Part shown: positions 53,906-64,000 of the stretch, piece by piece
How positions within the stretch are numbered: position 1 is the stretch's first letter
How the letters are laid out: each line of letters begins with the position of its first letter
NCBI RefSeq assembly: GCF_001577835.2
Contig: NC_029529.1
Coordinates: forward strand, 11,791,380 to 11,855,379
Reading direction: 5' to 3'
DNA from: Coturnix japonica
Taxonomy: Eukaryota; Chordata; Aves; Galliformes; Phasianidae
Length of the DNA stretch: 64,000 bases
The notes under the pieces: generated by a model
Databases searched by the model: none
What the model was told of the DNA's origin: nothing
The model's input: the letters and a program-made list of their open reading frames with translations, nothing else
Translations under genes and position numbers: made by a program

Positions 53906-56900
53906 ATGGTCCTTAAGGTCTTCTTTCCTTCGTGCTGCTCCTCGGCAGAAAGCGGCATTTTGATCGGCCGCTGGATCCCAGAGCAGAGCTCTGCTGTCAT
54001 CCTCGCCGTGGTCCATTTCCCCTTTATTCCTGTTCAGGTGAAGCAGTATCTCAGGGAAGTCCAGCAGGTGACTGAGGTCGGCATTTCTGTGCTCGGCTCG
54101 TGGAACAACAGCAAACAGGAGAAAGAAGAGAGTTTGAGTGAGTTCTTGGAGGACCTTGGGACGATATTCTCTCATGAGCCGTGGATTCAGATAAGCAAAG
54201 AGGGAGACAGCAAATTCTGGAACTGTTCTACCCTTCAGAAACAGTCAGACAACCACAGAGAAGAAGAAATCATCTTAGTGTATTATGACCAGCGGAAAGT
54301 CATGCTTTCCCATCTGCACCCCCCTTTGGACACGGCTGACCTTGGGGCAGAGGATGCCTCCAAGCTCGCTGCCATCTTTAACACAGTTGCAAGCAGCAAG
54401 GTGCTCTTCATGACAGACAGATACGATGATGGGCCCATTAAGATGACCCACTGGCAGTCAGATGGCGTTGAAGCAAGTATCATTGTGGAGCTGATGAAGC
54501 AGGCCTCGGTGCCTGCCTGCATGCTGCTGACATTCCTGCTTTCACTTGTCTCTGGGGTCTGCAACAGCAGGTGAGTGCTGCAGCTGTGGCCTGCTTGCAT
54601 TTGGTGGGGAGATGTGATTTGTGCTTCATGAGGTTCCTGCTAAAACTCTTGTTTCTATCAGTACCAGCCACGTTGCATCTCCTGGTACTGCTTCCAGTTT
54701 CACGTACCTTGGAGACAGCCAAGAGGCTGATACTTTTCTGATCTCTGAGATCACTGGTGTGCAAAAGGATGGGCTCCTGGTGACAGGTGATGTGAGCTGC
54801 AGCACAGCTCCTCTCTAACCATAGCTGGTTCTGGATCAGTCTGATGGATGTTGGGTTCTGTGGGCAACAGCAGGCTGAGAATCTCCCGGATAAACCTGCT
54901 GTTGGAAGCAGGCTGTTGCAGAGCTGCTCTGAAAGCATGGGGAGCAATGCTGAAAGCACAAGGCAGAAACCCTTGGACACGTGGAGGTGTGGGTTGGTTG
55001 ATTTCCTGGGGAGGCACTGAGCTGTTGCTCACATGCAGCAGGGGTAGCTGAGCTTGCTTCAGTTTCATAACGGCTGGAATGGTTTCCCAGCTATTATGTG
55101 GCTGGCAGACTGATGTGAGGGTTTTCTTAATGGTTTGATAGCTGAGTCTCTTCAGTCCCTGTTTGCTGTGGAAACCTCACTGGGTGAATGTACCATTTAA
55201 GAGTATGTCTGAACCCATCACCTCTTGGACCTCATAGCAGGTTGCAGGCAGTGCTGGTCTACATGAAGCCTTGGTGAGATCCCAGTGTGACAACAGTGAA
55301 ATGGAGTAGGATGCTTGAAATGTAATGTGTGGCAAGTACGTGCTCTGAAGAGGAATTCTGAGCAGATTTGAAGGGCAGGAGCTTCTGCATCCAATGCATC
55401 CAATGCTGAATAACACGGCTGGTCGGTCAGCAGCCAGCCCTGGTGAGTGGCAGCATCCCAGAGCGGGTGCTGGAGATCAGCTTCCAAGCTGCAAGGGGAT
55501 GCTTTGATTGATCAGATTTGGATAACAGCTACTGCTGTAGTCATGGTTTAATCTTCTCAAGTGCAGCCTGAGGGTACGGGGAGCAGACTCTTTTAACAGG
55601 TTTCTAATTGTATGATGCTGTCATGAAAAATTACAGCTCAGCTCTTCATATGCAGAGATTTGCTGAGCAGTTGGGTTGTGTGCATTGGTACATGAAGGGA
55701 AAACTGTCACTTTTTGGACTACTCTGCTGGGAGAGATTTAGGGTCAGAATGAAACCTGTTGTAATCAGGAACCATTGGTGCCTGCTGGGGTGGCTGTGTA
55801 GACATGGACCGTGCACTTGGCTGTAAGTGGAAGTGAAGGCAGAGTTTTATGATTGGATAGAAGATTGAAGTCAGCTCTGAAAGTCCTTTGTTTTTTGGCC
55901 GTGCATGGGCTGTGTTCAACAACTAACAAGCAGGGTCGCTGTTTGCCTGGGGAAGGGGAAGGTCTTTGGTGATGGGTTCTCCACTCTGACGTCTCCTTCT
56001 TCCCTTCTCTGCCTGCAGTTACTGCAGTACTTCTTTCGTCCCCGGATCACTGTGATCCTAATGTACAGTTGGATCTGAAGAGCACAAGTTCAGTCTCCGC
56101 TCAGGCTTCAGAGGCCTGTGGCTGCTGTATGGAGCCCTGTGCTGTGTGTTTGTGCTGGGGAAATGGGGAGGTAACATTAGAAAACAGAGACGGTGAGGGC
56201 TGACATCAATCCGACCTCATCAAATGGGCTCTGATCTCAAATGGAGGCATTTCATCAGCACCACCTTGTGCTAAGCAGTGCCCATTGCAGCTCAGTGTTC
56301 AGAGCGTGCAGAATTTCCCCAGCACAGGCAGGCCCTGCTGTTTGGAGCAGCGGGATGCTTTGTATTGGGGTAATAAACTCCATGCCATACTTTGTTTATT
56401 CTAAAAGCCCTCTTACCATGCTCTTAATGACACCAGCACCTCTGTCTGGCGCCTCACCCAGAAGGGAAGCTTTGTTCCTGTGGTTTCTAGGACAAAGCAA
56501 AAAGAGAGCCAAGGGGAGATCTGCTTAATGGGGCTGTAGGGTCTGTGTGAGATCTGGGCTCCAAAGTCTGCTTTCCATCTGTATCTGGCAAATCCACTCT
56601 CAGCCCTGGGAAGAAAATAACATTGGAAACTGAAGATTTACTCCTGCAGGCTACGTTAATTTATTTCATTCTGTTTGGAATTACCCCAAAGGTCCCCTCC
56701 TGTTTAAATAAGGCAAATATACATCATTCATATTTGGTGTATTTGATTGGTTTTCCACTGCACTTGTACAAGTCACTGCATATACTGTGTGACAAACAGG
56801 TGGGAGCATCCAGGGTGATGCAGAGTTGCTGTGCATAGGGAAGGAGACCACGCAAGAGATATTTTTGGTTTTCTTTCTCATTTCTGTTGCAGGTGGGAGT

Positions 56901-59900
56901 TTCCACAGCACATCTTGCAACTATTATATCAAGCTTTATGCAGCATGTTTGTATTTTTATTTAAATGAATGTGTGCGTACTGACTTGGCAAAGAAAGGGT
57001 CTAAGTGGAACAATTCTCTGCTCTAACAGAGGTTTCCCAGGCCAGGACTTGGAGCCACTGGGCTAAAAGGGAAGGGAAGGGAAGGGAAGGGAAGGGAAGG
57101 GAAGGGAAGGGAAGGGAAGGGCCTTCAGTGAGTCTGCAGAGGTCTTTGAGGTGGGCAGCTCAGGTGCCCATGCTGCATGTGGAGCTCTTTTCTCCATCAC
57201 TTTAGATGCAGTGTCCTGGTAAGTCAGCTGAACCACAGTGCATTCATTTGTCTCTAAGGTGGGAGGCTGAGATGGAGAGCTGAGTAACTCTCAAGTTAAA
57301 AAGAATGATTCACAGCATGCTATGTGCGTTTTAGAATCAATATGTCTGATAATTGAATGTGGAGGGGGAAAAGGACTTCAGTACTCTGTTAAAGTGAGGA
57401 ACCTCACGTGAAATCTGGTCAAAAGGGCTTGAGAAGGTGGGGGGAGAAAGGGGGTAGCAACCATAGCAAACCAAGCAGGATTTAGAGCCAGCTGTAATGC
57501 TGTGATTTGTGTCAAATGAACCAGCAGACACAGGCTGTCCTGGAGGCCACTGCTGCCATGCTGCAGGCTGAGTTCATCCCATAGGGGCCAGGGGAGGCAC
57601 GGGGGTCTCCTGGCCTCGCTCACTAATGGTCCCAACAGCTGCATGATTTCAGAAGGGAAGCAGAATCCCAGGAATCATTTTAGCATTTGGAAGGAATGTA
57701 AACTGAAGGAACGTGCCAGTGCAGTAAAAGTGAGTGGGTGAAAGAGGTAACTGAAAGTGGAGCTCCATTTCTAGGCCTTTAGTGAGTGAAATGACCGTTG
57801 TGGACAAGGAAGAAGTGATTCCAGTTATGTCACCATCAGAGTTTGTTCCCTACAGCAGCCTTGGTGTTTTGTGTCACTGTGCTGCTGCTGGGCTCTTTGA
57901 CAAACCTGTATCCCATGGGTCATTCTGGACTGTGCAAACCACAATTGTTCCTTCTTTTGTGCGTTGTGTGGCAACAAGGAGAACTGAGCATCATTTAGTA
58001 CACTTCTTCTCAGAGAGAAAACAGCACATGAGTGTTCCCTCCCCTCTGAGCCTGAAGTGGATGTTGACACTGAGTATGTCAGTGCTGTTTCTGGTTACAT
58101 AATCTTCACTTTACATGGCACGTTTTGCATGGAATTTGTACAAATCGGATGCAGGCAGAAGCCAAAGGGGATGTTCTCGTTGTGTTTCTGCAGGGTGCTG
58201 AAGTTTTGGCCTTTGTCTTTCCTGTGGAGCAAACTCTCAACCTGTGAGCAGCTGAGCCATCGCCTGCAGCACCTCCAGGTCATCAGCAGCAGCAAGAAGG
58301 CTCAAAACCAGACCCAGCTAATGAGGTATGGAATGCACACAATGACACATATGGCCCTGACTCCTTTGGAGAACCCAAACCATGGATCCTGTGCCTGCCA
58401 CAGGGCTCTGAGACTGGCCTGGCTGACCAAACAGCACTGCAGTGTCCTTGCCATGCCATGTCATGCTACCTTGCTTGTTATGATCCCTGGTACTTTGCAG
58501 ATATCTTCTCTGTGCACTCTTTTACCCTGCGTATGTCTTTTGCCAGTTGTATGCTTTTTTCCCTACATTGGGAAGGACAGCTGGGATCTTGCCCACAGAA
58601 AGCCTGTACTGCACCCTTGTGGATAATGCTTTGCTATCAGTACTTCCAAAGCTCACTGCTTGCACACGTGCTGCCAAGGTTAACCAAAAGCGACCATCGC
58701 TATTCGGTGGCACTTCCCAAAGGAGCAGAAAGGTTTAATCACTGCCCTCTTTTGCCAGCTCCTCTCATGCAGTAACTGGAGATCAGTTTTTGGAGTGCTA
58801 TCTGATCTCCCTGGGGATCCTCCAAGTGCTGGTGCCTTTGGGATTGCTGAATTTCCACTGAGTTCACATATACACCTTGTCCAGTGTTCCTCTATGTAGC
58901 CTCAGCCCGGCTATCCACTTCATTTACTAAAAGAGGCTTCATGGTGTGGCAGGCTTAGAGTGGCTGGTGTTCAGCCACAGAAGTAGCAGCAGGTCAGCAA
59001 AAGTGAAAAGATATCTGTGCCATATTTCCTTCCTAAGTTATCCTAGTGTCCCTGGGAAAAGAAAGATACTATGTAAGTGAAGCCAGCAGCTGCCATTAGG
59101 TGCTGTCCTTCCTTGTGCTCTAATGTTGTTTCCTTTTATCCTGCCTGCAGGAAAGCCAACATCTTTGTCTCTTTGCTGATTGATGTGGCTCTGGGGATCC
59201 TGCTGATGTCCTGGCTGTACAGAAAGAACCAGATCGGTCGCCTTGCCGACACTCTCATCCCCGTGGCTGATGTAAGTATGGCTGGAGCCATTCCTCTCTC
59301 GTCTTCTCTGGGTCCTGACCAGCTCTTGATGCCTGGGGTGGTTGTAAGGAGGCACTGCCTTACACAGAAGGGTTTCATAGGGTCTGAAGTCATGCAAATT
59401 GGGTCTCCTCAAGAACAGTGAAATCTTCAAATCAAGCCTGCTGGGGCTGCTCAAAAGGAACTCAGCTCTGCTTTGAATGTGCAGTGAATAGTAATTAGGT
59501 GCTTACTGGAGGGCTGTTCTAGTTCCCAAAGTAACAATTATGGTTTGGGCAGAGCTCTGCAGCTGCAAGTTGGAGTGGTTATCAAGTTCACAGAAGCATC
59601 CTCAAGCTGTTGCTTTATGGGGCATTTGGTAAAAGCCAGCTGTAACCTGCACCGAGTCTGATCGTCTACTGAAAAGTCAAACTTGGTAAGCATGCAGCTG
59701 TGCCTATGAAGAGGAAATTCATGGGGAAGTCCAAAGGCATTAGATAGACAGGATGCAAACACCTGAAATCTTAGGAATTCTGGTGTGCAGATGGTAAACC
59801 AGAAAAACTTGCTGTGTCCCGTGCTCTTCTCAGACATAACTCTTCTTGCCCACTGAGATCCCTCAGCATCAGCATAAATTCACCAAGAAGAAGCATGACT

Positions 59901-62900
59901 CACACTATCCTGCTTTTCTGGTGGCTTGCTTTAAGTGCATCCCTCCAATATATCTGTTTAGTGGCAGTAAGGAACAGATAATGCACTTCAGAGGCTGGAG
60001 GTCAGACTATTAATCTAAAGTTAGCTCTGATTTTAGAGCTTCTGTGCCTTGGGAATACACGTGTAGCCAGGGTCAAGCACTGCCATAGTGCTGCACAGCT
60101 TAATACTTTCTCTGCCCACTTTTCTTTCACTTCTGGGAGAGAATGTGGATCTTTCCATTGGTTCCTTCATGGCAGCTGGAGGTCGTCATCTTTGCTCTCA
60201 GCAAAGGGAGAAATTCCAGGGAGGAATTTTATTCTGATTAGAGAATTCCATTAGCAGTTTATTTTTCTCTACTCATCTTTCCTGGAAGGAGATCGTAGTT
60301 CCCTCCACGACGATCTGTTTGGTCCATGTCTGACACTTTTGTTGTCACAATCCATACGTCTCTGGTCATTCTCATTCACTCTGTGCTTTCAGAAGGTGTG
60401 TGTGGAGTGTCTGGAGATCCAGCGTGGCTGTGGGTCACATTACTGCTATTTCTGCTATTTCTGCTATTTGTCGTAGTCAAACTTGAGAGGGTTGCACGTT
60501 TTAGGGATTGATGCAGCAGTGATGGGGTAAGAAGGACATTTCTTCAGTAACACAACTGCTCCTGAACTACCCGAGCTGTAAACCAAAGATCTTCTTTGCA
60601 TCTCATTCCTACATCTTTGCCCTTACAGATATTTCAGCTAAAGAAGTTCTCTAAAGCTCTTCCCTGTGGGGTTACTGGAAGTGTCCAGCTCTCAAAAATC
60701 TGATTTTCCCAACAAGTCTGCAAGGAAGTGGCTCTTGGCAGCGTTCCTGTTTGCACAGGTGGCTCCAGGAGGGGTTCCATCTGCCCAGTGTCTTTGGCAG
60801 ATGGGCACACTTTGTGCTCAAGGTGTATCTGATCCCAGCACCTGGCCTGGACAGGCTCGTGTGTGAGAGGTGCTCACTCATTTCTCTTTTAGAAGTTTAG
60901 CTCATCTGTCACTCCATGGATATCGTAATGTCACTTATATCATCAAGCCTTCTGCATGTGTAGGCCTGATTACCTCAGTATCACCAAGAGCTGTTTGCTT
61001 ACCTGCCTGGAAGCGTTTGCTCCCTCTTGTATGGGCAGCCTGGCAGTCAGTTTGTGCCCTTCTTTGCTCCATCACCAAGCTTATCATTTCTGCTCACTTA
61101 ACTCCTCTTACTTTCCAGCCTCGCTTTCTCTTTCCAAGCGTATTAGATTGTGGACATAAAATCATTTGGAGTCCTTTTACTGCCTTTGGTGAGCATTGAT
61201 TTATGTGCATTATGTGCAGGCCTTAAAAAATGCAGTTCTGAGCGATCCCAAAATATACCAATGACTTCAGCATGTGGTATGCAAGCCAGCACCACTTCTT
61301 TTCCAGTATGACAGCAAAATCTCCCCTTAGCCATCCAACAGTAGGTTCCCATTTTGCTGCTGAGTGTCCATCTGGTACACATTATTCCCATCACTTGAGC
61401 TTTCTCAAGTGCTTTTGTGTTGCCAAGTTCAGCAATGCTAACTTTCCCATGTGCAGAACGAGCTACTTTTCCTTTTTCCTTCCCCAGTGCCCTTTGCTGT
61501 TCTGCTGTTGGTGAGCCCCAGATCTGGTGATGATGTTGACCTTCTTGTATCTCTCTATATATGTTAGTAAATAGAACGTGGGATAGATAGATGTACATTA
61601 AGAAGCTTATCATAATATGGTACAACTTTTTTTAACCTTCTGGATTTGATTGTTTTTAATCTTGACAAAGTACAATGTAAAACCTTATTGGTTTCATTGA
61701 TACTAATACTGATAAACCTTCAGATGTTTGCAGGCTGGAAACAATGCACTATTTTTTCTCCTAGTAACCATTTCACTGGGAAGAAACAGGTTACTTTGAC
61801 TCTCTATGGGCTCACAAGCCCACTCTGCTGACGTGAGGACCCAACCATGTTCCTTAGCCATCATTTGTCAACCCCTGATACAATGGTTCCCAAATCAGCA
61901 CTTTGCTAGCGATTGACTGCAGCTCCCACTTTTCACAGCTTGATGAGCTGTGCTGTGCTGACTGTAATAACAAGTTGCTTTTGTTGGTAACTGAAGCAGA
62001 TGTGATTCAGACACCTGGGGAGTAACCAGGGAGTAGCTGCATGCAATAGAAAGGGCTGATTTTGGAGCAGACTTTCAAAACCAAGCATGGAAAATGCGAA
62101 TCCGCTTCTCTCTGTGGGTGCCCTCACAACTCCTCCTTCCTCTCACTCCCACCAGGATTCCCAACTCAGTCCCTGTTTTTGCCTTCCACAAAAATACTCA
62201 ATTCAAAGAGCTCCATTTTTCTGGTTTAGATTGAAGAACTGCTTACAAACCCTCTTTTCTTTTCTCCTCCTTTGCTTCTTGCATCCTGACTGTTTTCTCT
62301 ATCCCTGAAGCTGTAATCTCCTTGAAACATGTAAATATTTATCTTAGATCTTGCCTCCAAATGTACTGCTGGGGCTTAGAGATAATTGGATGTGAGTTCC
62401 TGTTCAGTTCTGTTCTGTAATTCATAAACAAAGCCAGCAGAGAGGATGCAGCCTGGAAAATATTCTTAGATGTTAATTGGAAAAATCACAGGTAGGTGCC
62501 CTGTGGGGAGCACCTCGGCTCAGCTTGCTCTGCCTTGCACTGGATGCTCCACTCAGGAAGTTTATGCTGCACTTCCCAGTGCCCACAGTGCCCTCTCCAG
62601 TGGTCTGGGTGTCTTTCTCCATCAATGTCACATTGCCATCAGTTGCTACGTGTGGAGACAAGCAAGAAAAGCAAGGCTGTAAAAGAAATACTTCCTCAGC
62701 CAGCTCATCTAAGCCATGTTAGCTGTAGTCTCTGCTTTGGTGATGTCCTTACCCTCCTTTATGAAAACACTTCCATGTAATTCACTGTTTCTCATTTATT
62801 AATACTGGTCATATTCAGAATGCATGACTGCAACGAGTGGTTTAGTCTCCCAGTCACCTTTTCTTGTTCTGTTTGCTATTGATCAGTCCTAAAATATCTG

Positions 62901-63737
62901 GCTGCAAAACAGCTTGCAAGGTTATGCTTTAGGACTGTGTTTGGAGATGCCCTGCCCAGCTGAATAGCAGGAAGCTTGGACACCTTCCCAGAGCTACGTG
63001 CCACCGTCAGAATTTAGTGGCACCTCTGGAACTGGAAACCTTCAGAAGCATTCAGTGCTGGCAAACAGCCTTGCTGCTGGAGGACAGCTTTCAAGCATTT
63101 AAATATTTCATTAAAATCCTCAAATGCTTTTTCTAAGTTACAAATCCAACACTTTAAATATTAAAGCCAGTCTATTTATAAAGTAGCTAACGGTGCTCTG
63201 CATGGAGGTAAGATCTGTGGGTTCAAATCAGTTCTGACTTGCAGTGAGATGCTGAGACAGAGGGGAAAATGAATGAAATAAATAGGCAGTCCTGCTAGTA
63301 AAGGGAATTCGGGGTAGATTGAAGGTAGAGCTCTGAATTTCATGTTGGCCAGCACTGGAGCCATTTAAGCAGTTCAGCTTCCTCTCTGCTGTTATGTTCG
63401 GGTTCAGTGAAAAGTCATTTGCAAACAAAAGTGCATTTCTAACATGTCTCATTGTCTGTACAGCAGCTCTTTGGATATCTTTCCCCACTGCTTTGAAGGG
63501 TGTGGTGAGAATACTGGGTGAGGGGTGTCAAGCTCCACACACTGAACCTGTTTGATGTGATGGACATCTTTCATCTCAGGTTGTTTCCGTGCTTGTCTCT
63601 GTGTTTGCAGCATGTAGCTGAAGAGCTGCAGGACCTGCTCCAGTGGCTGATGGGAGCACCAGCTGGACTGAAAATGAACCGAGCTTTGGATCAGGTGCTG
63701 GGTCGGTTCTTCCTTTACCACATCCATCTTTGGATTA
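53906..63737 (+). CDS. PIGQ: PIGQ, N-terminal 348 codons (3' end outside the window)
   Basis: Subunit of the GPI-N-acetylglucosaminyltransferase complex (with PIGA, PIGC, PIGH, PIGP, PIGY and DPM2), which adds GlcNAc to phosphatidylinositol on the cytoplasmic side of the ER, the first step of GPI-anchor synthesis. Coding parts of exons: 53906-54570, 58194-58325, 59151-59271 and 63611-63737; all borders are AG/GT and the phases agree. The first coding exon starts after an acceptor at 53879, and its ATG matches the human start (MVLK.FFP.CC). Well-kept segments include [33 protein letters not shown] and [20 protein letters not shown]. Hydrophobic stretches at about residues 203-219 and 270-289 are candidate membrane segments; most membrane spans of the family lie further on and are absent here. 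The last exon ends after one base of a codon, so more exons must follow to the right. Confidence 0.96.
54571..58193 (+). other. PIGQ: PIGQ intron 1 (between the first two coding exons)
   Basis: A 3.6 kb intron. It holds the AAGGG repeat at 57067-57121. An acceptor-like ctctgcctgcag ends at 56018 without a clear exon. No other gene or recognised mobile element is visible. Confidence 0.7.
57067..57121 (+). repeat. (AAGGG)11 microsatellite
   Basis: Eleven uninterrupted AAGGG units in PIGQ intron 1. The purine-only strand can form G-quadruplex or triplex structures, and the same motif is an unstable expansion in human RFC1. A pure run implies recent length change. Confidence 0.97.
59272..63610 (+). 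other. PIGQ: PIGQ intron 3
   Basis: A 4.3 kb AT-richer intron. It contains a small (TGCTATTTC)3 tandem at 60443-60469 and short AT runs near 61550-61600. I see no other exon, RNA gene or clear mobile element. Confidence 0.65.
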
Positions 63738-64000
63738 GTAAGTGCAATTGTTTAACATTTCAGCCTCCCTTTTCATCTCTTCCCTCCTAAGTGCTTAATG
63801 TTTGCCTAGAGGTGAATAATGAATCAAAATGCACTCCTGCAAGTACAAACTTGTCTGTGAGTCTTCCTGCTGTGGGAACTCAAGCCAGGGTTGGATTCCC
63901 ACACAAGGAAGTCATGCATATGAAACAAAGTGCTTGTCCTGATGTTTTGCAAGAAGTGCAAGTCACAGCGGACCTCACCTACTTGGTGCCATTAGCAGTG
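63738..64000 (+). other. PIGQ: start of the next PIGQ intron
   Basis: Begins with the donor gtaagt; no exon is seen before the window ends. Confidence 0.8.

Overview
This is a 64 kb piece of a bird genome, most likely a galliform (chicken, turkey or quail group). The evidence is a vertebrate exon-intron structure, many 3' ends of CR1 LINEs of the galliform type, and four genes in the order known from human 16p13.3 (in chicken probably chromosome 14): CAPN15, PRR35, NHLRC4 and PIGQ. All four lie on the plus strand. Gene names come from my recollection of the human proteins; no search was run.

Layout. Positions 1-12575 hold CAPN15 (eleven coding exons in complete phase agreement, 1093 residues, 3' UTR ending after an AATAAA). 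Positions 12576-41270 are a long stretch without a recognisable protein gene. It holds GC-rich segments, simple repeats, at least six clear CR1 tails and some weaker ones, a pair of related unclassified repeats, two perfect DNA hairpins, several AT-containing islands that look like conserved regulatory elements, and one well-formed unassigned exon at 30926-31124. Positions 41271-46340 hold PRR35 (two coding exons, 849 residues), a ZNF750-type zinc-finger protein with a CtBP-binding PLDLS motif. Positions 49480-51705 hold NHLRC4, with a TATA-like promoter and one coding exon of 351 residues. A CpG-rich promoter at about 52060-52460 precedes PIGQ, whose first four coding exons (53906-63737) are present; the gene runs off the right edge.

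The four genes do not form a pathway. CAPN15 is an intracellular calpain-family protease, PRR35 a probable nuclear cofactor, NHLRC4 a probable beta-propeller protein of unknown role, and PIGQ a subunit of the ER enzyme that starts GPI-anchor synthesis.

I found no convincing new multi-gene system. The most interesting points are: NHLRC4 is a complete six-blade propeller with a helical N-terminus, whereas the human protein as I recall it is a short remnant; CAPN15 carries an additional RanBP2-type zinc finger compared with the human protein as I recall it; two perfect 13-bp-stem hairpins at 25780-25812 and 39079-39109; the orphan exon at 30926-31124; and an intergenic interval several times longer than its human counterpart. 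Conservation of the candidate regulatory elements is a guess from base composition and motif texture.
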